From Mycobacterium asiaticum DSM 44297 (GTDB lineage: Bacteria; Actinomycetota; Actinomycetes; Mycobacteriales; Mycobacteriaceae), in contig NZ_HG964936.1 of the NCBI RefSeq assembly GCF_000613245.1, forward strand, positions 1,229,172-1,293,171: a stretch of DNA of 64,000 nucleotides, written 5' to 3'. The notes under the pieces are model-generated. The model did no database searches and had not been told where the DNA came from. It saw only the letters and a list, made by a program, of their open reading frames with translations. This document shows positions 50,843-58,986 of this stretch, piece by piece (the first letter of the stretch is position 1; every line of letters starts with the position of its first letter). Made by a program: the position numbers and the translations under genes.

Positions 50843-51984
50843 CGGTGGACTTCGACGACAGTCAACCCGAGGCACAGTTCCGCGCCGAACTGCGTCGCTG
50901 GCTCAGCATTCATGCGGCAGAAGCGGTGATTCCCGAGGACCCGGCGGCGCGAGCGGACGCCCAGAACGCCTGGCACCAAAAGCTGTACGAAGCCGGTTAC
51001 ATCGGCCTGTCGTTTCCTGTCGAATGCGGCGGGCACGGCAAAGAGCCGATCTATGAAGCCATCCTCAACGACGAACTCGGTCGTGCCGGGGCGCCACCGA
51101 TCGAAGGGGTTGGTCACCTCAGCAACGCATTGCGTTTGTTCGGCACCGAGAAGCAGCGCGATGAATTGTTACCCGGATTGCTGTCCGGACAGGTGCGCTG
51201 GTGTCAGGGATTCTCCGAACCCGAGGCCGGGTCGGACCTCGCCGCGCTCAAAACGCGAGCTGAGCTGGTCGACACCGGCGCTCAGCGGGCGTTTCGGATC
51301 AACGGACGCAAGATCTGGACCAGCTTCGGGGCGGTTGCCGACTGGTGTTTCTTGTTGTGTCGCACTGAGATCGACGCGGCCAAGCACGCAGGAATCTCGG
51401 TGCTGCTGGTGCCCATGTCGACACCGGGAATCGAGGTGCGACCGATTGTCAACGCCGCGCGCAACCGCGAGTTCACCGAGATCACCTTCGATGACGTGGA
51501 CGTGCCCGAGGGCAACTTGCTCGGTAAGCGCGGGCAGGGGTGGTCCATCGCCAACCAGTTGCTCGCCTATGAGCGCGGACCCAGCGACATCAACTGGATC
51601 AGTCGACTCGCCGCCCAACTTCGCCAGCTCGAAGACGACGTCCGCACCGGCTGGTTGGACGACTCACCGACGACGCGGGCGCGGCTGGGTCAGGCCTACG
51701 TCGAACTGCGCGCCCTGCAAATCAAAGTGCAGCGGTCACTGTCGGAGCGTCAACGCGGCAGGCTTCCCGGACCCGAGGGGTCGGTCGACAAGCTGCTTAT
51801 GGCTCGTGCCGATCAGTTCTTCGGCCATACCATGATGGATCTGCGCGCCAGTGAACCCCTGCTCAGCGAGGGCCTGGAATGGGACATCTACGTGTGGTCG
51901 CGAGCCGCCGGCATCTACGGCGGAACGTCGCAGATCCAACGCAATATCGTGGCGCAACGGGTGCTGGGATTGCCCCGCGGCTAG
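50839..51984 (+). CDS. Acyl-CoA dehydrogenase, large subunit of a pair
   Basis: A 381-residue FadE protein from GTG 50839 (GTGA overlap). WCQGFSEPEAGSDLAALKT, IWTSFGAVADWCFLLCRT and the C-terminal IYGGTSQIQRNIVAQRVLGL are diagnostic. The order of large and small subunits here (small first) is opposite to the first pair at 37321. It is followed by a small minus-strand gene. The role is an alpha-beta dehydrogenation step. Confidence 0.93.
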   Translation: MTVDFDDSQPEAQFRAELRRWLSIHAAEAVIPEDPAARADAQNAWHQKLYEAGYIGLSFPVECGGHGKEPIYEAILNDELGRAGAPPIEGVGHLSNALRLFGTEKQRDELLPGLLSGQVRWCQGFSEPEAGSDLAALKTRAELVDTGAQRAFRINGRKIWTSFGAVADWCFLLCRTEIDAAKHAGISVLLVPMSTPGIEVRPIVNAARNREFTEITFDDVDVPEGNLLGKRGQGWSIANQLLAYERGPSDINWISRLAAQLRQLEDDVRTGWLDDSPTTRARLGQAYVELRALQIKVQRSLSERQRGRLPGPEGSVDKLLMARADQFFGHTMMDLRASEPLLSEGLEWDIYVWSRAAGIYGGTSQIQRNIVAQRVLGLPRG

Positions 51985-51997
51985 GAAGCCGATTGGG

Positions 51998-52216
51998 TCA
52001 ACCCGGTGCTCCTTCCGTCAGATGCCTGACCGCCTCGCGGAGCCCGCTGAGTCGGCGTTCCAGCAATTCCCGGTGGGCGCCGACCGGGCCGTCGGGCCGC
52101 TCCAGGCTGGCACTGACCTCCACGATTTCGGCAGTGAGCCGTTCAGCGGCTTCACTTTTGGTGAGCAGATCCTGATCGGCCCAGTCGTCGTGCGGGATTC
52201 GCTCACGGGGGTCCAT
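51998..52216 (-). CDS. Small hypothetical protein, 72 aa
   Basis: A 72-residue acidic helical protein with GAGGAG seven bases before ATG 52216. It contains LTKSEAAERLTAEIVEVSAS and LLERRLSGLREAVRHLTEG and should form a helical hairpin or coiled coil. It lies convergent to the ACAD pair and divergent from the second amidohydrolase. I do not recognise a family. It may bind a partner enzyme, but no evidence shows this. Confidence 0.72.
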   Translation of the reverse strand: MDPRERIPHDDWADQDLLTKSEAAERLTAEIVEVSASLERPDGPVGAHRELLERRLSGLREAVRHLTEGAPG

Positions 52217-52317
52217 CGGTCACTCCTCGGCCGTGACATCGGCTACTATAGTCAATAGATCACGAAATGTTTATTTGTACAATACCGTATCAGGCCCGCG
52301 AGAGTTGAGGACCGGCC

Positions 52318-53625
52318 ATGCCCCTGCAGCCATCGATGAAGCTCCTGTCCGTGGACGACCACCTCATCGAGCCGCCTCATGTCTGGATTGACCGTCTGCC
52401 CAAGAAATACGTCGAGCACGGGCCCCGCATCGTGGATTTCCCCCGGGACGGCGCGCCGCCGATGCAACAGTGGGTCTACGAGGGCCGCCCCTATCCCAAC
52501 ATCGGCCTCAATGCGGTGGCGGGCAAGTCCCCCGAGGAGTTCGGGGTGGACCCGATCCGTTATGCGGACATGATCCCCGGCTGCTATGACCCCAAAGCGC
52601 GACTCGCTGACATGGACATCGACGGCGTGCACGCGATGCTGTGTTTTCCGTCGTTTCCGCGCTTCTGCGGAACGGTATTCCTCGAAGGAGAAGACAAAGA
52701 GCTGGCATTGCTGGGTGTCAAGGCGTGGAATGACTTCTCGCTCGACGAGTGGTGCGCCACCGACCCAGCTCGATTCATTCCGATGGCGATAACGCCGCTG
52801 TGGGATCCGGCGCTGATCGTCGCGGAGATCGAACGGGTAGCGGCCAAAGGGGCTCGCGCCGTGGGCCTGCCCGACAACCCCACCAACTTGAAGCTGCCCA
52901 GCTACCACACCGCCTACTGGGAGCCGGTGTGGTCGGCGCTGGAAGAAACGAACCTGACCGCGGTGATGCACTTCGGCAGTGGCGGTTTCCCTCCGCAGAC
53001 CGCACCGGAAGCGCCCTTCGCGGTGATGATCACCCTGATGGGCACCACCTCGATGGCGGCCGCCACCGAGCTCATCTTCTCTCCGGTGTTCCACAAGCAC
53101 CCCAACCTCAAAGTCGCATTCTCCGAGGGAGGCGTCGGCTGGATGCCATATCTGGTGGAGCGCGCCGACTATGTCTGGCGCAAGCACAAGTACTATCAGA
53201 ACATCCACCCCACGGTGGCGCCGTCAGAGTTGTTCCGGCGCAACATCTCCGGATGCTTCATTGAGGACGAGGTGGGAATGGCAATGCGCCACGCCATCGG
53301 CATCGACAACATCACCTGGGAATGCGACTACCCGCACTCGGATTCCTTTTGGCCGAAAAGTAGGGCGCGAGCGGAGGAAATGCTGGCCGACGTGCCCGAC
53401 GACGAGGCAGCCAAGATCGTCGAACTCAACACCCGACGCTGGTACGCCTTTCCGGAGGAAGGCTTCAAGTCGTGCACCGCGGACTCTGGGTGGCGGCCGA
53501 ACAACGGTCAACCGCCTGAGTATGACTACGACGAGGTGATGGCCGGTCACGGTGGGATCGGCTTAGACACCTTCCTGAACAAGCTTGAGGAGCAGAAGGC
53601 ACAGAAACTGGGGGAACCGACCTAA
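52318..53625 (+). CDS. Amidohydrolase family (TIM-barrel) protein, second copy
   Basis: A 435-residue protein paralogous to the one at 36014. It starts LLSVDDHLIEPPHVWIDRLP, so the first metal site has the same DDHxxEPP form. It continues with RYADMIPGCYDPKARLADMD, VMHFGSGGFPP (histidine), FSEGGVGWMPYLVERADYVW and WECDYPHSDSFWP. The whole architecture follows that of the first copy, with about the same length. The C-terminus overlaps the convergent SMP-30 gene by 4 bp. It may perform a decarboxylation or ring-cleavage-product hydrolysis in a different branch of the pathway. Confidence 0.86.
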   Translation: MPLQPSMKLLSVDDHLIEPPHVWIDRLPKKYVEHGPRIVDFPRDGAPPMQQWVYEGRPYPNIGLNAVAGKSPEEFGVDPIRYADMIPGCYDPKARLADMDIDGVHAMLCFPSFPRFCGTVFLEGEDKELALLGVKAWNDFSLDEWCATDPARFIPMAITPLWDPALIVAEIERVAAKGARAVGLPDNPTNLKLPSYHTAYWEPVWSALEETNLTAVMHFGSGGFPPQTAPEAPFAVMITLMGTTSMAAATELIFSPVFHKHPNLKVAFSEGGVGWMPYLVERADYVWRKHKYYQNIHPTVAPSELFRRNISGCFIEDEVGMAMRHAIGIDNITWECDYPHSDSFWPKSRARAEEMLADVPDDEAAKIVELNTRRWYAFPEEGFKSCTADSGWRPNNGQPPEYDYDEVMAGHGGIGLDTFLNKLEEQKAQKLGEPT

Positions 53626-54554
53626 ATCCCCGCGGCGCTCAGCCAGTTGTCGACAGCAACCAGTCGGCCGGTCGAGGCCAGGGTCAAGTAGAGGGTGAGC
53701 CCGTCGGGGCTGACCGTCACGTTGGTCGTCATCGGGTCCTCGGCGGGGATGGCACCGAGTAATTCCCCGTCCGGAGAGAAAATGGTCACTCCGCCGGTGC
53801 CGAGCGTAGCGACCAATACCCGGCCGTCGGGATCGGTTGAAACGCCGTCGGCGCCACCAATATTGAGCGCGCCGCCACTGGGTACCGTGGCCAACCCACG
53901 CGCCCGGCGTATCTCACCTGGCCCGGTGAGTTCGAATTCCCAGACCCGGCGCGTCCGTGTCTCGGCCAGATACAGTCTTGTGCCGTCGGGGGAGAGCGCA
54001 ATCCCGTTGGGCATCTCCAAGGGGTAGACGATTTCCCGTAAGTCGCCGTCGGGTGTGCCGTACAGGAGTCCGGTCATGATGCGTTCGCGACCCCGCGTGG
54101 TTCCGCCGTCTGTCACGTAGAAACCACCGTGCTTGTCCACACAGACATCGCTGGGCCGCACCAGGGGTCGGTTGGTTCCCGATCGGGTGCGAAAGGTGGT
54201 GGTCAGCTCTGTGACGGTCCCGTCCCGTGCGACAATCTGCAGACCCGGGCTCACTGCGTGGTCGGGAGGGCCGACAGGTCGGAAAACCTCTACGCTCCCG
54301 TCGAATTCGTACGGCCAGGCCCCTAGGCCGAAGCGGGAGCCGCCATTCTGACAGACCACCAAGCCGCCGTCGGGTAAGCGGCCCAACCCGTTGGGGCCGC
54401 CACCGGTCAAGGCAAAGGTTTCAGTGCTTCCGTCGGGGCAAACCCGGGTGATTCGGCCGGCCGCCATCTCAGAGACCAGAACCGAACCATCGTCGGAGAC
54501 GACCGGGCCTTCGGGAAAGGCCAGTCCGTCGGCCAGAACTCGGACCGTGTTCAT
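53622..54554 (-). CDS. SMP-30/gluconolactonase-like protein
   Basis: A 310-residue six-bladed beta-propeller of the SMP-30/LRE family, acting on lactones. The ATG at 54554 shares one base with the previous stop (TGATG) and was preferred over 54578. The propeller repeats are visible as VRVLADGLAFPEGPVVSDDG, VCPDGSTETFALTGGGPNGL with an NG-containing ligand loop, DVCVDKHGGFYVTDGG and ALSPDGTRLYLAETRTRRVW. It would hydrolyse a lactone formed in the pathway. The metal site (Glu, Asn, Asp) is consistent but not proven by reading alone. Confidence 0.87.
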   Translation of the reverse strand: MNTVRVLADGLAFPEGPVVSDDGSVLVSEMAAGRITRVCPDGSTETFALTGGGPNGLGRLPDGGLVVCQNGGSRFGLGAWPYEFDGSVEVFRPVGPPDHAVSPGLQIVARDGTVTELTTTFRTRSGTNRPLVRPSDVCVDKHGGFYVTDGGTTRGRERIMTGLLYGTPDGDLREIVYPLEMPNGIALSPDGTRLYLAETRTRRVWEFELTGPGEIRRARGLATVPSGGALNIGGADGVSTDPDGRVLVATLGTGGVTIFSPDGELLGAIPAEDPMTTNVTVSPDGLTLYLTLASTGRLVAVDNWLSAAGI

Positions 54555-55096
54555 CAGATCGTCTGCCTGTTCCGCCACCAGGCCGCGAATGTCGGGTCCG
54601 CCAGCGGCAGATCACCGACCCCGACCTGGCGGAGCGGCCACTCAGCCGCCTGCTGAGTCATCGGCGACACGCCCCGGGCAATCCCATAGTGCAGTCGGTG
54701 GCGTCTATGTAGAAAGCGCCATCGTCCTTCATCGCGCTGGTAGCGGTCTTCGTACTTGATGACTTGCTCGACGAATCCGTCACCGTGAGTCTGCGCGAAG
54801 CACTGGGCCCAGACCTGACCGCGGGCGTTGGATTCGTCGTCGAGCTGGATCAGATGGTTGGCCACCAGGATTACCGCGAACACGCCGGACTCCAGGCTTT
54901 CTGACATCAGGCGCTGCATGCCGTCGCGGCCACTACCGTATTGGCCGAACCGCGCGTGCGGGACGTACAGGGCAGCCATGGCATCCGGATCACGTGCTTC
55001 GATGGCCGCCGCGTAGCGGTAGGGCAGGTCCCGGATCTCCTCCCGCGCCAGCATATTGCGGACGGCAGCCTGCTGAGCTGCCGTATCCGACTCCAT
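54554..55096 (-). CDS. SnoaL-like (NTF2 fold) protein
   Basis: A 180-residue protein with the NTF2-like/SnoaL pattern: NMLAREEIRDLPYRYAAAIE, DPDAMAALYVPHARFGQYGSG and VIKYEDRYQRDEGRWRFLHR. It is used by ketosteroid isomerases and by dehydratase or hydroxylase subunits. I start at ATG 55096. The stop shares a base with the SMP-30 ATG, so the two are translationally coupled. An AGTACA-N5-TGT box lies 45 bp upstream. Isomerase activity is possible but inferred. Confidence 0.82.
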   Translation of the reverse strand: MESDTAAQQAAVRNMLAREEIRDLPYRYAAAIEARDPDAMAALYVPHARFGQYGSGRDGMQRLMSESLESGVFAVILVANHLIQLDDESNARGQVWAQCFAQTHGDGFVEQVIKYEDRYQRDEGRWRFLHRRHRLHYGIARGVSPMTQQAAEWPLRQVGVGDLPLADPTFAAWWRNRQTI

Positions 55097-55140
55097 CACG
55101 GCTCGACCTTCCGTCGGGTAGTGCACCACGCCTCTACAAC

Positions 55141-55154
55141 AGTACAACTCGTGT
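55141..55154. promoter_or_regulatory. AGNACA-N5-TGT motif, site 6
   Basis: AGTACA-ACTCG-TGT lies in the divergent spacer between the SnoaL-like gene and the SDR at 55203. It is nested within a larger perfect repeat AACAGTA-N12-TACTGTT beginning at 55138. The nested repeat makes this the strongest palindromic site of the set. Confidence 0.5.
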
Positions 55155-55202
55155 AATACTGTTAATCTGGTTACGCGATCGTGTCAACCGCGAGGAGGGC
55201 AG

Positions 55203-56060
55203 ATGCAACGTCTGAGCGGCAAGGTCGCCGTCGTCACTGGTGCCGCACGCGGACAGGGCCGCAGCCACGCGGTTCACCTCGCCGATGAGGGAGCCGACAT
55301 CATTGCGCTGGACATTTGCGCCGACATTGAGACCAACCATTACCCGTTGGCAACGCGGGATGATCTCGACGAAACCGTGAAGCTGGTCGAAAAATCCGGT
55401 CGGCGTGCGGTTTCGGCGACGGTGGATGTGCGCGACCGGGTCTCACTCAAGAAGACGATCGACGATGCCGTGGCCGAACTGGGCGGCCTGCACGTGGTCG
55501 TTGCCAACGCGGGAATCTGCCCATTGGGCAATCAGGTTCCCTCACGCGGGTTCATCGATGCTTTCGATGTCGACTTCGTCGGGGTGGCCAACACCGTCGG
55601 TGCGAGTTTCGATCATCTGCAACCGGGGGCCTCGATCATCGTCACTGGCTCGATCGCGGGTTTGGTTCCGCAGAAGGACCTCGCCACCGGCGGGGGGCCG
55701 CAAGGCCCCGGGGGTGCCGGCTACGGGTTGGCCAAAAAGATGCTGGTGGAATACACCAAAGGGTTGGCCTTGACGCTGGCGCCCGAGCAGATCCGGATCA
55801 ACACGATCCACCCGAGCAACGTCAACACCGGGATGCTGCACAACCTGGCTATGTACCGGACCTTCCGCCCGGACTTAACGGAGCCAAGCAGGGAGGACGC
55901 CGAAATCGTCTTTCCCTTGTTACAGGCGATGCCGGTTCCGTGGATAGAACCCGAGGACGTCTCACACCTGGTGGTGTACCTGGCGTCAGACGAATCCCGC
56001 TACGTAACCGGGCAACAGATGTTCGTCGACGCCGGCGCAGGTTTGAAACTCGGCCTCTGA
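55203..56060 (+). CDS. Mycofactocin-coupled SDR family oxidoreductase
   Basis: A 285-residue SDR. VAVVTGAARGQGRSHAVHLA, VVANAGICPLG, the catalytic serine in VTGSIAGLV and YGLAKKML for the YxxxK pair are present. The RGQGRSHAV sequence and an insertion after the second beta strand (AD IETNHYPLATRDDLDE region) match the mycofactocin-coupled type, like the gene at 1737. It starts at ATG 55203. It probably oxidises an alcohol of the island's substrate. Confidence 0.9.
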   Translation: MQRLSGKVAVVTGAARGQGRSHAVHLADEGADIIALDICADIETNHYPLATRDDLDETVKLVEKSGRRAVSATVDVRDRVSLKKTIDDAVAELGGLHVVVANAGICPLGNQVPSRGFIDAFDVDFVGVANTVGASFDHLQPGASIIVTGSIAGLVPQKDLATGGGPQGPGGAGYGLAKKMLVEYTKGLALTLAPEQIRINTIHPSNVNTGMLHNLAMYRTFRPDLTEPSREDAEIVFPLLQAMPVPWIEPEDVSHLVVYLASDESRYVTGQQMFVDAGAGLKLGL

Positions 56061-56070
56061 GTACGCAAAA

Positions 56071-56874
56071 TCAGCGTCCGCGGAAGTTGGGGTCCCGCCG
56101 TTGGGCGAAGGCCGAAATTCCTTCGGCAGCGTCGTCGGTTGCGGCCACCTGCTCCACCAGTAGCGACTCCACACGAAATGCGGTGTCACGGTTGACGTCG
56201 AGCGCTTCGTTGAGCATGGCCTTCGCGGCCGCGAGTGCACGCGTCGGACCCTGCGCCAGACGGTTCGCCCACTCGGTAACCTCCCGCGTGAGCTCGCTGC
56301 CAGCGACGACCTTATTGATCAAACCGATGCGGTGCGCGTCGGCCGCCGACAGTTCCTCGCCGAACAACAGCAACTGCTTGGCGATGTTGAACGGTACCTT
56401 CCGGGTCAGCAGGTAGGCCGCACCGCCATCGGGCGCCAGCCCGCGGCGCGCGAAAAGCTCTATCAGCCGCGCACTTTCAGCAGCCACGATGAGGTCGCAG
56501 GCCAGCACCATGCTTGCCCCCACCCCGGCCGCCACACCGTTGAGGGCACACAAGACCGGCTTCTCGCAGTCAAGCAACGCTGAAACCACCGCCTGCGAGC
56601 CCGTGCGTAGGGTGCGCGCCGCGTCGCCGGCGATCCGGTCCCTCCTGGGCTGCATGTCGGGGTCACGCAAATTCGGACCAGTGCAGAAATGCCTATCGCC
56701 AGACGCGGTGAATACAACCACCCGCACCTCGGGATCGCTCGACGCGCGCTGCAAATGTTCGACGAGTGCTCGCTGCATCGCACGGGTAACGGAGTTGCCG
56801 ACGTCGGGCCGATCCAGAATCAACCACCGCACCGCGTCTTTGGTGCGCACCACCACGTCTGGGGTGGTGTTCAT
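56071..56874 (-). CDS. Enoyl-CoA hydratase/isomerase family protein
   Basis: A 267-residue crotonase-fold protein starting at ATG 56874, which overlaps the P450 stop as ATGA. VRWLILDRPDVGNSVTRAMQ, the oxyanion stretch DRHFCTGPNLRDPD and NGVAAGVGASMVLACDLIV are standard. The active-site loop reads RRGLAPDGGAAYLLTRKV, with the aspartate that replaces the second glutamate of hydratases in PaaG-type isomerases. So a double-bond isomerase is as likely as a hydratase. It is last in the P450 operon. Confidence 0.9.
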   Translation of the reverse strand: MNTTPDVVVRTKDAVRWLILDRPDVGNSVTRAMQRALVEHLQRASSDPEVRVVVFTASGDRHFCTGPNLRDPDMQPRRDRIAGDAARTLRTGSQAVVSALLDCEKPVLCALNGVAAGVGASMVLACDLIVAAESARLIELFARRGLAPDGGAAYLLTRKVPFNIAKQLLLFGEELSAADAHRIGLINKVVAGSELTREVTEWANRLAQGPTRALAAAKAMLNEALDVNRDTAFRVESLLVEQVAATDDAAEGISAFAQRRDPNFRGR

Positions 56875-58067
56875 AGTCGGATCGGCACGCTGGCCGGTCC
56901 ACGGACCGTATTGGTGTGCACAAAATCGACGTCGTTTTCGTCCACCTCCCATTCCGGAAACCGGGCAAGTGTCTCCTCGAGGGCAACACGGGCCTCCAGC
57001 CTGGCAAGGGCTGCACCAAGGCAGAAGTGTGATCCGTGGCCGAAGCTGATGTGACGGATGCCTTTGCGCTCGACATCGAAGGTGTCGGGATCTTCGTACT
57101 GGCGTTCGTCGCGACCCGCCGAGCCGGTCAGCAGCGCGACCCGGGATCCGGCCGGAATAAGTGTGTTGTGGTAGGTGACGTCGCGGTAGGTGTACCGGCC
57201 CTGGACGGGAGAGGGGGCGTCGTAGCGCAGCAATTCCTCGACAGCACCTGGAATCAACTGCGGATCAGCCACAAGCTTGGCCCGCTGATCGGGGTTGCGT
57301 GCCAGCGTGAGGGCCGCCCACCCGAGTAGCCGCGCCACCGTCTCGTTGCCGGCGACGTTGATCGTCGCGACGAACATGAGCATCTCGTTATCGTCGAGAC
57401 GCCGGGATTCTTTGCCGGCCTGGACCAGATCGGTGTTCATCAGGTTGCCGACGATGTCATCGGTGGCAGAGATCCGGCGCTGTCTGATCTGCTCGGCGTA
57501 GTAGCCGAGGAGCTTGACGTTGGCGTCTTGACCTTCCTGGCTCAATTGGGCGGTGCCATCCTCGCGGTGCAGTTGCGCGTCTGACCACTCCCGCAAGTTG
57601 TCGTGATCCTCTTCGGGAAAACCGAGCAGCGAACTGATCACCATCACCGGCAATTTCATGGAGAAGTCGCGAACATAATCGAAGCCGTCGGTGCCGACGA
57701 ATCTGTCCAGATAGGTCCGGCAGAGCATCCGGACCCGGTCTTCGAGGGTGGCGATCTGGGTCCGAAAAAATGTCCGGTTGACCATCTTGCGCAGCGCGGT
57801 GTGATCAGGCGGGTCCATCATGATGATCGGTCTTGGGGGCGGCCATGGGTCCTGACCGATGCCGTCAAGGGTGACCCCGTGCTCTGAAGAAAACGTCTCG
57901 GTATCCAGCGATGCCTCCAGGACATCCGTGAACCGACTCAGCGCGTAGAAGTCGTACTCCTCGTTTCGATACACGGGCGCCTCGTCGCGGAGCCGTCTCC
58001 AGACCTCGTACGGTTCCTTGTGCAGCGCACGATCGAACGGGTCCCAGCGCAGATCCACCGCCGTCAT
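56871..58067 (-). CDS. Cytochrome P450
   Basis: A 398-residue class I P450 from ATG 58067. Heme motif FGHGSHFCLGAALARLEA with Cys349; I-helix VATINVAGNETVARLLGW, in which the usual Thr after Glu is followed by Val; K-helix AVEELLRYDAPSP. It shows pattern similarity to the P450 at 523 and may be of the same subfamily. AGGACA-N5-ACA lies 22 bp upstream. The adjoining enoyl-CoA hydratase gene suggests a shared substrate. Confidence 0.93.
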   Translation of the reverse strand: MTAVDLRWDPFDRALHKEPYEVWRRLRDEAPVYRNEEYDFYALSRFTDVLEASLDTETFSSEHGVTLDGIGQDPWPPPRPIIMMDPPDHTALRKMVNRTFFRTQIATLEDRVRMLCRTYLDRFVGTDGFDYVRDFSMKLPVMVISSLLGFPEEDHDNLREWSDAQLHREDGTAQLSQEGQDANVKLLGYYAEQIRQRRISATDDIVGNLMNTDLVQAGKESRRLDDNEMLMFVATINVAGNETVARLLGWAALTLARNPDQRAKLVADPQLIPGAVEELLRYDAPSPVQGRYTYRDVTYHNTLIPAGSRVALLTGSAGRDERQYEDPDTFDVERKGIRHISFGHGSHFCLGAALARLEARVALEETLARFPEWEVDENDVDFVHTNTVRGPASVPIRL

Positions 58068-58088
58068 TCGTTACCGCCCTTTCGTTGT

Positions 58089-58102
58089 AGGACAATATTA
58101 CA
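58089..58102. promoter_or_regulatory. AGNACA-N5-ACA motif, site 7 (variant)
   Basis: AGGACA-ATATT-ACA lies 22 bp upstream of the P450 start and 70 bp upstream of the divergent hydratase at 58172. Right half-site is ACA as in sites 2 and 3. Confidence 0.35.
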
Positions 58103-58171
58103 TTCTCTGTATAGTTGCACTACGACGTTGTCGACGGACGGCACCGCTCGTGTGGAGGAGGACGGAACGCA

Positions 58172-58984
58172 GTGGAAACCCGGGAGTTCGAGCACGTCGT
58201 CTACGAAAAGGACGGCCCGATCGCACGGATCATATTGAACAATCCGGCAGCGGCGAACGCACAGTCCGCGCAGATGGTGCACGGTGTCAACGAGGCTCTG
58301 GATGATGCCCAGTATGACTATGACATCAAGGTGGTAATCCTCAAGGCGAACGGCAAAGGCTTTTGCTCCGGCCACATCCCCACGGGTGACTATCCGGAAT
58401 TCAAGGCCGAGATCAACGCGGCGGGCAAGGTTTGGCGGTCTGCGGCTCAGCTGTTCCTGTGGCCGGTGCTCAAGCTGTGGGAGTTCCCCAAGCCCCTGAT
58501 AGCACAGGTGCACGGCTACGCGATCGGTGGCGGCACCACCTGGGCGCTCATCCCCGAGATCACGGTTTGCTCCGACGACACATGGTTCCAGATGCCGTTG
58601 GTGCCCGGGTTTGGGCTGCCCGGCTCGGAAACCATGTTCGAGCCTTGGGTATTCATGAACTACAAGCGTGCTGCCGAATACCTCTATACCGCACAGCGTC
58701 TGACGGCCGCGCAGGCGCTGGAGTTCGGCTTGGTCAACAGGGTGGTGCCGGGCGACGAGTTGGAGGCGACGGTTGAGGAACTGGCCGCGAAGATTTCCAA
58801 GGCGCCGCTGATCACCTTGCAAGCAACGAAATCCGGCATCATCCGGGCATGGGAAACGATGGGGTTCCGCACCCATCAGCAAGCCAGCAACGACCTGCAG
58901 GCGGTCGTGACCGGCAGTGAGGAATTCCGACAGTATATGGCGGAGCTGATGAAGAAGAGTGCCAAACCCAGCGAACGAACCTGA
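58172..58984 (+). CDS. Enoyl-CoA hydratase/isomerase family protein
   Basis: A 270-residue crotonase-fold protein read from GTG 58172 with GGAGGAGG upstream. IARIILNNPAAANAQSAQMV and GKGFCSGHIPTGDYPE form the CoA and oxyanion part, and HGYAIGGGTTWALIPEITVC is the second oxyanion stretch. The catalytic loop VPGFGLPGSETMFEPWVFM has one glutamate (ETMFE) but not the common arrangement. It is followed by an ACAD only 2 bp away, so the two act in succession. Confidence 0.88.
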   Translation: METREFEHVVYEKDGPIARIILNNPAAANAQSAQMVHGVNEALDDAQYDYDIKVVILKANGKGFCSGHIPTGDYPEFKAEINAAGKVWRSAAQLFLWPVLKLWEFPKPLIAQVHGYAIGGGTTWALIPEITVCSDDTWFQMPLVPGFGLPGSETMFEPWVFMNYKRAAEYLYTAQRLTAAQALEFGLVNRVVPGDELEATVEELAAKISKAPLITLQATKSGIIRAWETMGFRTHQQASNDLQAVVTGSEEFRQYMAELMKKSAKPSERT

Positions 58985-58986
58985 GC

